From: Aliarcobacter sp017996075 | GTDB lineage: Bacteria; Campylobacterota; Campylobacteria; Campylobacterales; Arcobacteraceae | NCBI RefSeq assembly: GCF_051062515.1 | Contig: NZ_JAMXEK010000007.1 | Direction: 5' to 3' (one strand) | DNA: 64,000 nt | Shown here: positions 44,462-55,800 of the stretch, in pieces | How the letters are laid out: each line of letters begins with the position of its first letter | Position numbering within the stretch: the first letter of the stretch is position 1 | Position numbers and translations under genes: made by a program | Notes under the pieces: generated by a model | Database searches by the model: none | Told to the model about the DNA's origin: nothing | The model's input: only the letters and a program-made list of their open reading frames with translations

Positions 44462-45208
44462 TTATTTTACTAAATAACCAAAATCAATAAAGATTTTTTT
44501 TGCATTATCACTCAAAATAAAGTCATAAAAGGCTTTTGCTTCTTTGTTATCTTTTGCTCTATTTAAAATAACAATTCCTTGATCAATTGGAGTATATAGT
44601 TTTGGATCTACACTTATCCAGTTAATATTCTCTTTGTATTGAGACATCTTTTCATCATATAAAGATGATTTTGCTATAAATCCAACATCAGCAGCTGTAA
44701 TTGCATAAGTAACTGCTTGAGATATAGATTCAGCATACACAAATTTACTCTCAACTTTATCTAAAATATTTGCATTTTGAAGTGCTTCAATAGTAGCTTT
44801 TCCATAAGGAGCAGTTTTTGGGTTTGCAATAGCAATTTTTTCAATATCTTTATTAGCAACCAAAGCAATACCTTTTGAGAAATCTAATGGTTTTGCACTT
44901 AACATTGCAACACTTCCTTGAGCATAAATAACTGGTTTTGTAGCAGTTAAGTTCTCTTTTTCTAAAGTTTCAGGGAATTTCATATCAGCACTCATAAAAA
45001 TATCAAAAGGAGCTCCATTTTGAATTTGAGTAGTAAACTTTCCACTAGCCCCTAAAACAACTTCAACTTTTGTATCTGGATTTGTTTTATTAAACTCAGC
45101 AATTAACTCATTTATTGCATAAGAAACATTTGCTGCAACAGCTATATTTATAGTACCAGCAAATATACTTGAACATAAAAATGTAAGTGCTAAAACAATT
45201 TTTTTCAT
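44462..45208 (-). CDS. modA: Molybdate-binding periplasmic protein ModA
   Basis: The protein has a signal peptide (MKKIVLALTFLCSSIFAG) and a type 2 periplasmic binding fold with NIAVAANVSYAINELI, LGASGKFTTQIQNGAPFDIFMSAD and DVGFIAKSSLY, typical of ModA. The ATG at 45208 is chosen over an upstream ATG at 45229 because the former begins a proper signal peptide and has GGAG just before it. It overlaps or abuts the modE end (stop near 45219), consistent with one operon. Confidence 0.93.
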   Translation of the reverse strand: MKKIVLALTFLCSSIFAGTINIAVAANVSYAINELIAEFNKTNPDTKVEVVLGASGKFTTQIQNGAPFDIFMSADMKFPETLEKENLTATKPVIYAQGSVAMLSAKPLDFSKGIALVANKDIEKIAIANPKTAPYGKATIEALQNANILDKVESKFVYAESISQAVTYAITAADVGFIAKSSLYDEKMSQYKENINWISVDPKLYTPIDQGIVILNRAKDNKEAKAFYDFILSDNAKKIFIDFGYLVK

Positions 45209-45218
45209 AATTTTCTCC

Positions 45219-46001
45219 TTATTTTCCAATCATAATATCAGATGCTTTTATAATAACATCAACACTTGCTCCAACTTTTAAACCCATATTTTCTATAGAA
45301 TTTATAGTCACAATAGCAACAATTTTGTCTTCGTTTCCAATATTTACAACAACTTCAGCATTAACTGAACCAATATTTATCTCTTCAATATTTCCATTTA
45401 GGCTATTTCTAGCACTTAATTTCAAATTAGTTTGAGTTGATAACAAAACATTGCTAGATTTAATAACAGCAACAACTTCATCATTTATAGCTAATCCTAA
45501 GTTCTCAACAGAGCTATTTGTTATAATTGAAATAATAGATTTTCCACTTTTTAGTTTCATTTGAATTTCAGCATTAACTGCACCCAATGAAATTTTCTCA
45601 ATCGTCCCAATTATTTGGTTTCTTGCACTTATTTGCATTGATAGCCTCCTTATAGTTTTTAGTGTTCCACTGTTTAAATCAGTAATTCGGTTTAGATTTT
45701 CAATAAACTTTCTTTGCTCCTCTTTTAATAAACTATAAGTTGTCAAAAGATTTTCACCATATTGTGTAAGAGTAGTCCCACCACCGCCAGCTCCACCTGT
45801 TTCTCTTGTAACTATTGGTGAAATTGATAGATTATTCATAGCTTCAACAGCTTCCCAAGCAGATTTATAGCTCATAGGAACAAGAGCTGCTGCTTTGTTT
45901 ATTGAGCCTGTTTGTTTAATAGCTTTTAGAAGTTCAATTCTTTTTTCAAGTAAAAAAGGTTGATTTAAAAGCTCTAAAGTCAAATTAGATGATATTGCCA
46001 C
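45219..46001 (-). CDS. modE: ModE-like molybdate-responsive regulator with TOBE repeats
   Basis: The 260-residue protein has a LysR-type-like winged HTH typical of ModE (LLKAIKQTGSINKAAALVPMSYKSAWEAVEAMN, then GGAGGGGTTLTQYGENLL), and two C-terminal TOBE repeats (SARNQIIGTIEKISLGAVNAEIQMKL and SARNSLNGNIEEINIGSVNAEVVVNI) that bind molybdate. ModE represses the uptake operon when Mo is plentiful. It is first in the operon, immediately downstream of a ModE-box-like operator, implying autoregulation. Confidence 0.9.
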   Translation of the reverse strand: MAISSNLTLELLNQPFLLEKRIELLKAIKQTGSINKAAALVPMSYKSAWEAVEAMNNLSISPIVTRETGGAGGGGTTLTQYGENLLTTYSLLKEEQRKFIENLNRITDLNSGTLKTIRRLSMQISARNQIIGTIEKISLGAVNAEIQMKLKSGKSIISIITNSSVENLGLAINDEVVAVIKSSNVLLSTQTNLKLSARNSLNGNIEEINIGSVNAEVVVNIGNEDKIVAIVTINSIENMGLKVGASVDVIIKASDIMIGK

Positions 46002-46013
46002 ATTTAGTCCTTA

Positions 46014-46037
46014 TGTTATATTTTAAGATATATAACG
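46014..46037. promoter_or_regulatory. ModE-box-like operator
   Basis: GTTATATT-N8-TATAACG, an inverted repeat of GTTATA halves with the arms and spacing I recall for the E. coli modA operator, lies 13 bases upstream of the modE-modABC start. The region reads as the promoter of the operon, so it fits feedback control by ModE. Confidence 0.65.
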
Positions 46038-46167
46038 AATGAGAATATTAGCTTTATATACCTTAAGAAATAATGATTAATTTTTTAAAAATTATTGTAT
46101 TATGCCAAAATTAAATATTAAAAATATAACTCTTATATTTTAAGGTATTTTAAAATAGGGAACAAAT

Positions 46168-47415
46168 ATGCAGATACACGAGCTTTTACTACACATTCTT
46201 CCAGTAGTGATTTTTAGTTTTATAATAGGTTTGGAAGTAAGAGCCTATTTGACAAAATTTCACGAAAATGATGCTAGAGTTTTTTTTGGAACTACAAGAA
46301 CTTATGCTTTTTTGGGAATTTTAGGATTTATTTTATATGAGATAGAGCCAAAGAATTTTTCACTTTTTATAGTTGGATTTTTATCTATTACTTTTTTATA
46401 CTCAATTTTATATAAAAAAATGCTAGATACAGATAAAAATAGCATACTTTTATATATAGTTTCAATAATTGTATATAGTTTTGGACCTCTTGTAGGAATA
46501 TTTCCTCTTTGGATAAGTGCTTTAATATTTGTATTGGTTATATTTTTGTTAAACTCAAAAAAACGAATTTTGACTTTCCATCCAAAAATAAATATCTATG
46601 AATTAGAGACTTTTGGTAAAATTATTTTGCTTTCAGCAGTTGTTTTACCACTTCTTCCAACTGATAACAATATTCCATATTTAGGAATATCTTTATACAA
46701 AATATGGCTTACGGTTGTTGTAATTTCTACAATTTCATATATAAGTTATTTGGTTCAAAAATATATTTTCCCATCAAAAGGTGTTTTATTGACTGGTATT
46801 TTAGGTGGTGCATACTCTTCAACTGCTACAACAGTTGTATTATCAAAAAAAGCACAAGCAGTACAAGATACAAATATGTTTACAGCTTCTATAATAAGTG
46901 CAACTTTTATGATGTATTTACGACTTCTTATAATAGCTGCGATTTTTAATATTGAGGTGCTTAAAGTTATTGCTACACCTTATATAGTTTTTGGGCTTAT
47001 TACTTTGATTATATCTTTTGTGTATTATAAAAAAGCAACAGATGAAATCTCTACAATAGAGACAGAAGATAAAAATCCTTTGGAGCTGGGAACTGCTTTT
47101 GTATTTGCGATTTTATTTATTGTTACTATGTTTATTACAAATTTTGTGGTAAATAATTATGGAACAACAGGATTAAATATATTATCTTTTATTATAGGAA
47201 TGACAGATATAGACCCTTTTATTTTGGCTTTATTGACTGGAAAATATAATATTGATGCAGTTGCGGTTGCAAGTGCGATGTTAATTGCTACTGGAAGTAA
47301 CAATATTTTAAAAGCACTATATGCAGTTTGGTTTGGTAAGAAAAAAGCAGTTTCAAGTGCTTTTTGGCTTATTTCTCTAGGAGTTGCAACAATAGGTTTT
47401 GGTATATATATTTAA
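46168..47415 (+). CDS. MgtC/SapB family membrane protein with DUF4010 domain
   Basis: The 415-residue protein has about eleven to twelve membrane helices. The N-terminal MgtC domain reads FSFIIGLEVRAYLTKF... FFGTTRTYAFLGILGF, and the C-terminal DUF4010 region includes LTGILGGAYSSTATTVVLSKKAQ and ALLTGKYNIDAVAVASAMLIATGSNN. The family is linked to magnesium or envelope stress, but the fused form has no established role. It is transcribed away from the mod operon and not obviously linked to it. Confidence 0.88.
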   Translation: MQIHELLLHILPVVIFSFIIGLEVRAYLTKFHENDARVFFGTTRTYAFLGILGFILYEIEPKNFSLFIVGFLSITFLYSILYKKMLDTDKNSILLYIVSIIVYSFGPLVGIFPLWISALIFVLVIFLLNSKKRILTFHPKINIYELETFGKIILLSAVVLPLLPTDNNIPYLGISLYKIWLTVVVISTISYISYLVQKYIFPSKGVLLTGILGGAYSSTATTVVLSKKAQAVQDTNMFTASIISATFMMYLRLLIIAAIFNIEVLKVIATPYIVFGLITLIISFVYYKKATDEISTIETEDKNPLELGTAFVFAILFIVTMFITNFVVNNYGTTGLNILSFIIGMTDIDPFILALLTGKYNIDAVAVASAMLIATGSNNILKALYAVWFGKKKAVSSAFWLISLGVATIGFGIYI

Positions 47416-47493
47416 TATTTTTACTTATTGTTACATTTTGTTTAAATTTTTAAAGAAGTTTTTAAAATAAATGTAAATAAAATAAACTTTTGT

Positions 47494-47580
47494 TATAATC
47501 CACCATCTTTTCGATTGATAAATGATGAGTATAAAACTTACAGCAGAAGTTTAACTAAAACACTATACTCATCACTTATT
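47494..47580 (+). ncRNA. Candidate small RNA or structured intergenic element
   Basis: TTGTTATAAT (TATAAT at 47494-47499) is followed by TGATGAGTATA at 47523-47533 and its exact complement at 47564-47574, enclosing AAACTT (47534-47539) paired with AAGTTT (47547-47552) around ACAGCAG. Outside, ATAA/TTAT extends the stem after a mismatch. The element ends against the 3' end of the minus-strand LysR gene. It could be a small RNA with its own promoter, or a terminator between convergent genes. No known RNA family recognised. Confidence 0.4.
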
Positions 47581-47582
47581 GA

Positions 47583-48410
47583 TTAAATATCCATTTTCTT
47601 TAAATAATCACTAATTTTTGGAATATTATCTCTTCTACAAATCAAACACGTTGGTATATTTGCTTCATCTTTTGGTAGTATAGTAATCTTTATATCTTTA
47701 TCATATCCCATCTTTTTTACTATGCTTGTAGGAAGTAAAGTTTTTCCCATCCCAACTTTTATACATGAAAGAATAGTCTCTAAATTTCCAAAAGGAAGAG
47801 TTTTTTCAACATATATATTTCTCTCTTTGTAATAGTTTTTTAGAAACTCATCATAAACACAACCATCTTTAAAACTTAAAGCTACATTTGGACTATTTTT
47901 TTCTTGTGGTTCTAAAATAGCTATCTCCTCTTCAAATTTTTTTAAAATCATCAAACTATCATTTGTTGGCTCTCCACTAATAAATGCAATATCTACTTTA
48001 TAGTCTAAAATTAGTTGCATAATATCTTTTGTAGTTCCAGTAAAAAGTTCTAATTGTATCTTTGGAAAATCTTCATGAAGTTTTAGTAAAAATGGAGAAA
48101 TTCTCACAACTGCATTGCAATCAGTAGAGCCTATTTTTAAAGAGCTTATTTGTTTATCTTCGCATAAGCTTGCTATTGAACTCTCCATTTTATGTATTAT
48201 TTCTAAAGCTTGTGGGTAAAATTTCTCTCCACTTGATGTTAAAATAACACCTTTTGGAACTCTATGAAAGAGTTCTAATCCTAAAACCTTTTCAAGCTGT
48301 TTTACTCTAGAAGTTACATTTGATTGAGCACATTTTAGCTCATTTGCTGCTATTGAGATACTTTTGTTGTTTGCAACACTTACAAAAACTTTTAATAAAT
48401 TCAAATCCAT
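47583..48410 (-). CDS. LysR family transcriptional regulator
   Basis: The protein begins MDLNLLKVFVSVANNKSISIAANELKCAQSNVTSRVKQLEKVLGLELFHRVPKGVILTSSG, a typical LysR winged HTH, followed by a substrate-binding domain with two lobes. ATG 48410 is chosen because AAGGA lies eight bases upstream; a longer start at 48437 adds non-family residues. It is transcribed divergently from the MFS transporter and probably controls it. Confidence 0.92.
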   Translation of the reverse strand: MDLNLLKVFVSVANNKSISIAANELKCAQSNVTSRVKQLEKVLGLELFHRVPKGVILTSSGEKFYPQALEIIHKMESSIASLCEDKQISSLKIGSTDCNAVVRISPFLLKLHEDFPKIQLELFTGTTKDIMQLILDYKVDIAFISGEPTNDSLMILKKFEEEIAILEPQEKNSPNVALSFKDGCVYDEFLKNYYKERNIYVEKTLPFGNLETILSCIKVGMGKTLLPTSIVKKMGYDKDIKITILPKDEANIPTCLICRRDNIPKISDYLKKMDI

Positions 48411-48447
48411 ATCATTTTTCCTTATATCACCTATCATTATTGATTAT

Positions 48448-48477
48448 TTGACACAAAATAACTATTCGTGATATTAT
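48448..48477 (+). promoter_or_regulatory. Promoter of the MFS transporter and probable LysR site
   Basis: TTGACA (48448-48453) and TATTAT (48472-48477) are separated by 18 bases, giving a near-canonical sigma-70 promoter ahead of the ATG at 48504. Overlapping it, TTATTT and AAATAA arms suggest a LysR-type regulator site. Confidence 0.6.
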
Positions 48478-48503
48478 GCCAAAAATTATAAGAGAGCTAG
48501 ATT

Positions 48504-49688
48504 ATGATAAAAAGATTGTTTAATCGAAATGATAATATTGCGATTTTAATCGCTGGGATTTTTTCAATAATTATTGGTCTTGGAGTTGCAAGATTTGCAT
48601 TTACAGGTCTTATTCCTGCTATGCTCGATGATTATTTGACTATCAAATTTGTTGGAATTTTAGCTTCACTAAATTTTGCTGGATATTTAAGTGGTTCTAT
48701 TTTTTCAATTTTTGTAAAAGATATAAACTTCAAAGTATATTTATATAGATTTGGTATTTTTTTAGCCATTTCTACAACTTTTATTTTGGCATATAGTGAC
48801 AACAACACACTTTGGATGGTAGGAAGAGTATTAGCTGGATTTGCAGGTGCTATGTGTTTGATTGTTGGAACATCTATTGTTATGCAAAAACTTACAATAA
48901 AAAGTAAAACAAAAGCTATGGGAATACATTTTAGTGGAATTGGTTTTTCTATTTTAACAACAGATTTATTAGCAAGATTTGTTTTAAGTTTAAATTATTC
49001 TTGGAGAGATAGCTGGGCAGTTTTAGCTGTTTTTGCAATCATTTTATCTTTGTATAGTGTATATATTTTATCATTTGATAAAGAGGTAAAACAAAATGCA
49101 GTAAAAGTAAAGTTTGATATCTCTATATTTACTCCTTTTGTAATAGTTTTAATTATTGCATATTTTACAGAGGGTGTTGGATTTGTAGTACAAGCTACAT
49201 TTTTGCCAGATATTATAAACAACCTTAAAGGTCTTGAAGGTTATGGAAGTCTTACTTGGACACTAGTTGGAGTTGCTGGAATTCCATCTTGTATTATTTG
49301 GATGCTTTTAGCTCATAGATTTGGAAGTTCAAATATTATTATAATAGCTCTTTTGCTTCAAGCAGTTGGGATTTTAATACCTGCTTTTAGCTCAAATATC
49401 TACTTAAATCTTTTAAGTGGAGTTTTGTATGGAGGTACTTTTATAGGACTTGTAGCACTTTTTATGAATCTTGGAGGTCAGCTATCACGTGGAAACCCTG
49501 TCGTTTTAATGGGAGCAATGACATCTTCATATGGAATAGGGCAGGTAATCGCACCACTTTATAGTGTATATTTTATTGAAAAATATGGAAACTATGATTA
49601 TGCACTATATCTTACAGCTTTTATTGTTTTGGGAGGAGCGGTTTTGCTACTACTAGCCAAAAAATTTGAGCCAAAAGATATAGAGTAG
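48504..49688 (+). CDS. MFS transporter (YbfB/YjiJ family)
   Basis: The 394-residue protein has about twelve membrane helices. It contains GLGVARFAFTGLIPAML near the start and RVLAGFAGAMCLIVGTSIV, typical of the YbfB/YjiJ group within the major facilitator superfamily. The substrate of this group is not established. Divergent from a LysR regulator with a good promoter between. Confidence 0.87.
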   Translation: MIKRLFNRNDNIAILIAGIFSIIIGLGVARFAFTGLIPAMLDDYLTIKFVGILASLNFAGYLSGSIFSIFVKDINFKVYLYRFGIFLAISTTFILAYSDNNTLWMVGRVLAGFAGAMCLIVGTSIVMQKLTIKSKTKAMGIHFSGIGFSILTTDLLARFVLSLNYSWRDSWAVLAVFAIILSLYSVYILSFDKEVKQNAVKVKFDISIFTPFVIVLIIAYFTEGVGFVVQATFLPDIINNLKGLEGYGSLTWTLVGVAGIPSCIIWMLLAHRFGSSNIIIIALLLQAVGILIPAFSSNIYLNLLSGVLYGGTFIGLVALFMNLGGQLSRGNPVVLMGAMTSSYGIGQVIAPLYSVYFIEKYGNYDYALYLTAFIVLGGAVLLLLAKKFEPKDIE

Positions 49689-49758
49689 AAACTCAAATAA
49701 GCCTAAAATAACTCTTTATATAAAAAATAAGTAAAAAAATTTAAAAAATTATCAAAAA

Positions 49759-49790
49759 ATCACCCCAATGGGTGATGTTTTAATTTTTTT
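49759..49790 (+). terminator. Terminator between the MFS gene and the adhesin gene
   Basis: ATCACCC pairs with GGGTGAT around CAAT, followed by a T-rich run. TTATCAAAA (49749-49757) and TTTTGATAA (49792-49800) form an outer stem. Clear rho-independent terminator. Confidence 0.85.
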
Positions 49791-49833
49791 ATTTTGATAA
49801 AATATTCAACTTTATTATTAATAGGAGATAATT

Positions 49834-52800
49834 ATGGCAAATTTAGCACAAATACAATCAATTGCACAGGGGCAATTTTTCGTAAAAGATTCTCTAGGAA
49901 ATTTAACTGAGTTAAAAGTAGGTGACACTGTATCTTTAAATGATACAATAGTTGCTGCAAGCTCAAATACAGATTTGTCAAAAATAGAAATACTTTTTGA
50001 TACAAATGAACTAATAACACTAAGTCAAGGTGAACAACTTTTAGATGCTACTTTACTAGCAAGTACTTTTGGAAATGAAGAGTTGGCATTTGATAAACAA
50101 GAAGTAGATGAAACTCTAAATGCTTGGAATAATACAGAAGCTGGTGATGCAACAGATATGGAGACAGCAGCAGGTGATGTAACAGAACAAGCAACAAATG
50201 CTGGTGATGAAAGAGCTGCTGATGGAGGAGCTTTAAGAAGTAAGTTTAACTCAAGAGATGGTGATGCTACTGATATAGTAAGTGACTTAAGAGAGGCTTC
50301 ATGGACAGGTGGAATAGAAGGAACAATACAAGATACTGAAAATATGCTTTTAGAAGATCCTTTGCCTTTAGTTTATACTATTATCGAAGGTATTGATGTT
50401 GTAAATGAAGGTGATAGTGCAAATTATGTTGTAAAACTTCAAGATGCTGCTGGAAATCCAGTAATTGCAACTCAAGATACAATAATATATGTAAGATATA
50501 CAAATAAAACAACTCAAGATGGAGATACTCAATATAATAATGAAAATATTATAGAAGTAGTAATCAAAGCAGGTACTAGTCAAACTGAGTTTACAATTAA
50601 GACAAATGATGATTATTTGGCTGACAATGGTGAAATTTATAATGTAGCAATAACTGGAAACAACTCTACAGAGTTTGATATGAGAACAGGAGATGTAGCT
50701 GGAAATAAAACAAATGTAGATACTACAATCTTAGATAATACAACAATAAATCCAAATGAAGATAGTAAAGTTGAATCTGATATGGAAAAAGTAGTTTTAA
50801 AAATAGTTGCAGCCGATAAAGATGGAAACCCAATTAAAGGTACAGATGGAAACTATTTAACAACAAATGAAGTTCCAGAGGGAGATAATGCATATTATGT
50901 AGTATTGGCATTTGAACCAAATACAACTAAATTTAATGATAATACAAAATTAGATATTCAAAGTGGAACAGTAGAAGTAAAAACATTTGATAAAGATGCA
51001 ACTGGAACAACAACACAAACAAAAGAAGATGGAACACAAGATTATGTTTCAAAAACTCAAAAAGTTGAATTAGGGAAAGTAATATCTGTAGAAACATTAG
51101 ATGATTGGAAAGCAGATAATGGTGAACAATATGAGATAAAAATTACAGATAAGTCATATGAACATCCAACAACAGGTGCAGTGTATGAGAATGTAGTTAC
51201 AGATAAAGATCCAATAACAACAATAATTAAAGATAATACAACAACAAATCCAAATAATCCAAGTACAATTGAAAATAATCAAGAAAATGTAATTTTAAAA
51301 ATAGTAGCAGTTGATAAAGATGGAAATCCATTATTCGAAGTAGATGGAAAAACTTTTAAAACTACAAGTGAAGTAGTAGAAGGAGATAGTGCATATTATA
51401 AAGTATTTGCTTTTGCTCCTGATTCAAAAGAGTTTAATACAGATACAAAACTTCCAGATATTTTACAAGATGGAACCGTTACAGTTAAAACAGGAGATAT
51501 TGGAGCTATTGGAGTTCAATCTCAAACTGCAAATGATGGTTCTCAAGATTATATTTCGAAAACTCAATCTAATATAAAAGTTGGAGAGACTATTTTTACT
51601 GTTAAAACAATAGATGATTATAAAGCAGAAACTAAAACAAATGAAACATTTAAAGTTGAGATAGAAAATGGTTCGTATAAACACCCAAATAATGATGGTA
51701 AAGATGCAATATATGAAAATGTAACTATAGACCCAACAGTTGCAACTACTATAATAGTAGATAATAATTCAACAAAAAATGCAGATGTTGTTGTGGGTGG
51801 TTCGGATACAAATAGTACTACTTATGGAGCAGAAGATACAGTATATGCAGTAATTACAGCAAATAAATCTTCAGTAGCTGAAGGTGAAGTAGTTACATAC
51901 ACAGTTAAACTTGTAGATTATAAAGGAAATGAAGTAAAAGTTTCAAATCCTACAGATGTAACTATTAAATTTTCTGGTTCAACAACAAATCCAGCTGATT
52001 TAAAGGATTTATTGAAAATTAATGGTATAGAAGTTACTGACACTACAAAAGATACTTTTACTATTGAAATTCCCAAAGATGAATCATCTATAAATTTTAC
52101 AATTGAAACAAAAGATGATGCTTATACAGAAGGGAAAGAAAGTTATACATTAAAAATAGAAGATGTAAATACTGAAGAATTTGAAAATATTAAATTCAAT
52201 GAATATACAGGATTAGACACTACAAAAGTACCAAATCCATCAAATACTACAACTACAGAAATAAATGATAATAGTACAGAAGTAAAAATTGTACTTGTTG
52301 CTGTAGGTTCTGCTACAACTACAATTGAAGATATTACTGATAGCAATGGAAAATTAATATACGAAGATAAAAATATAACTCCTGAAAGCGGTAAATTGTA
52401 CTATGTAGCAGTTGCTGTTGATAAAGACAATAATGTACTTATACAAGATGGTAAAGTAAAAGTTTCAACATATGATGTAGCTGATGGTGCAAAAGGTGGA
52501 AATTCTGTTAAACCTCCACTTGATGGAAGTGAAGATTATCAATCTTTAAAAGACAAAGAAGTATCTCTTGGAGAAGTATTTGACGTACAAACAAATGATG
52601 ATTATGTAAGAGATAATAATGAAACATTTACTGTAAAAATAGATTCTATTGTAGATGGGAGTAAATATGAAAACCCATCTGTAGATACAACAAAAGATAC
52701 AGTAACATCTACAATTAAAGATAATGTACCAGTAAAAAATCATCAAGTTGATAATATTGGTGGAATTGATGGAACGGTTTACGGTAAAGAAGATACAGTA

Positions 52801-55800
52801 TATGTAAAAATTGAAGGTAATCCAACTGTAGTTGAAGGTGGTGAAGTTGAATACACAGTTAAACTAGTTGATAGTACAGGAAAAGAAGTAAAAGTTACAT
52901 CAGATACAAAAGTTACAGTTACATTTGGTACAAATAATAGTGTTTCAGATGGAGAGGTAGAATTAAAAGGAACACCAAATAATAATCCTTTAGAAAATGG
53001 AAAAAATATAACAATAACTATTCCTAAAAATGGTAATTCAGCTTCATTTACTATAAAAACAAAAGATGATTTTACAGCTGATAATAATGAAACATTTAAT
53101 CTTAAAATCACAGATATTGACAGTAAAGAGTTTGAAAATATTGTATATGATGATAACAATGGAATTAACACAACTATAAAAGATGGTGTTACTTTAGGAA
53201 ATCCTGTAGATACAATAGTTTATGAAGATGGATTAAATAGTTCAGCTACAACTGAAAACTCTTTATCAAAATCTTTAGGTATTACAAATCCAAATAATGA
53301 TGCATATACAGTATCTTTTGACAAAACTATTACAACTACTACTGAGAAAAGTAATGGACGAACTATCACTTACAGCTATAATGAAAGTGGAACAATATTA
53401 ACAGCTAAAAGAACAGACGGAAAAACAGTATTTACAGTAGAACTTAAAAAAGATGCTTCAGGAAAAGATGTATATGATTTTCAATTAAAAGAAGCTATGG
53501 ATCATGAATATGGAAACAATGGGAAAAATGATTTTGATTTATCATTTAAATTTAGTGTAACATCAAATGGTATGACATCAGATAATAAAACTTTCAATGT
53601 AACAGTAGTAGATTCTGTACCAAATGCAAAAGATAAAACAGTAACTACAAAAGAAGATACAGCTACAACTATTAGGCTTTCAAATGATGCATTTAAAGAT
53701 AAAGGAACGATTAAAATTAATGGAAGCGATGTTGCAAAAGGTGCAGAAATTAGTATTTATGAACCATCTGATACAAATAAAGAACATCCTATAGGAAAAC
53801 TTTTAAATAATGGAGATGGTACAGTAAAATTTACTCCATCACCTGATTATAGTAATTATGATTTTACAAAAAGTCCACAGTTCTCATATACAGTAACAGA
53901 TTTTGATGGAGATGAAGCAACAGCCACAGTTACAGTAAATGTAAAACCAGTAGCTGATGCACCAACTATTTTTGTAAAAAATGTAGAAACTAAAGAAGAT
54001 GCTGAAAATATACAAGAAGGTACAAATAAAGTAGCTTTAGAACTTAAAGTTCCAAGTTTATCAAAAGATAGTGATGCAATATCTCAAATATCTCCAAATG
54101 GTTATACTGCAAAACAAAAGAATAATGTAACTAAAACTAATCCTATATTAGATGGTACGGGTGATTATAATGGCACTTCGACTGGAGATAGTCCAGAAAG
54201 AAATGGAGAGATAACTCTTTCATTCACAAATAGTACATTAGTAACTGGAGCAGAACTTTATAATGGAAATACTAAAGTTGCAGATATTACTGCAAATGTT
54301 CAAGTAGTAAAAATTGTAATAGTAAAAACATCAGGTGGAACAGATATAGATACAGATTACCATCATAATGGAATATTACCAGCTAAAGGTGGAAATGTTT
54401 TATATCTTACAAAAGCAGAATATGAAGGATTAAAAATTCAACATGCTGAAGATAATGATACAGATATAGCTATAAAAATTAGTGTAACATCTTATGAAGT
54501 TGATGATAGTGGAAAACCTTTGACTGGTAATTTAGCAACTTCATCTACAACAACAGCAGATATGACAGTTATTATCAAACCAGTAACTGATGATATAGAG
54601 TTGACATTTGATAATGCTACTGTAAATGGAGAAACTTTAGGAACTATATCTCCTGATGGAAAAACATTTGTATTTAAAAACGATGTAATAAAAGAGAATG
54701 GTGAAATAAATTTCAAGCAACTTCTAACAAATACAAGTGGTACTACAGATGGTACGAATGGTACAGAAAAAGGAGATTTAGATGGTAGTGAAATTAGATG
54801 GTATACTGTTAAATTTGAAGGAGATTCAAAAGATCATCCAGATTATTTGATAATCAATGGAAAAACAGTGTCGTTAAGCAATGGTGAATATAAATATGAA
54901 TTTACTATAAATGAAAATAAACAAGCAGATCCAGACTTTAAAGTTCAATTTCCAAATGGTTACTCTGGTGGTACACTAAAAGGAGAATTGACTTTACATG
55001 TTCAAGATAGAGGAGTTGAAGAGAAATCTGATCCAACTAAATGGGGAGATGAATTAAAGCAAACAGTTAAGTTTGAAGTTGCTGTAAACCCAGTTGCAGA
55101 CGAAGCAACACTTAAAGTTGGTCAAGTTGTAGGATATGAAGATACAGCTAGAAATACAAATAAAAATATTCAAGATAAAGATGGAACGATAAAACATCCA
55201 GAAAATGGTATAAAGCTACCTATTGAAGTTACATCAACTGATACAGATGGGAGTGAAACATTTACTGTAACTATCAAAGATATTCCAAATGGTGGAGCTA
55301 TTTTTGTGAAAGAACCACCACTTACAGGAAAAGATATTCTTGTAACTTATGCTGAAGATGGAACACCTACAATAAAAGTATGGAATAATGGTATTTTAGA
55401 AGATTATAATGGAACAGCAATTAAAGCTGAAAAAGGAAGTATAACTATTGAAAAATATGATAATGCAAATCCACCAAAATTCATTCCACCACATAATTCA
55501 CATGGTGATTTCCCTTTAAAAGTTGATGCAAAAACAGTTGATACAGTAATAATAGATGGGCAACCAGTAACAAATGTTCAAGATGTAGCAACTAAAAAAG
55601 ATATATTAGTTGTTGTAAAAGATGTTGCAGATAGTGTTGTAGGGAATGAGTACAATAAAATAAATTTAGTTGATGAAAAAATAGGTGGTGTAGCTAATCC
55701 AAACTATGATTCAAAATATAAAGGAACAAAAAAAGACTATAATGCAGTAGTAAATGAAGATGATAATGGTGGAAAAATATCTTTAAATTCTATATTTACA

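Noticed and set aside
46704..46949. An 81-residue plus-strand open frame inside the MgtC/DUF4010 gene
   Set aside because: It is a shadow frame with Cys-, Phe- and Tyr-rich composition and no start signals, inside a well-supported gene.
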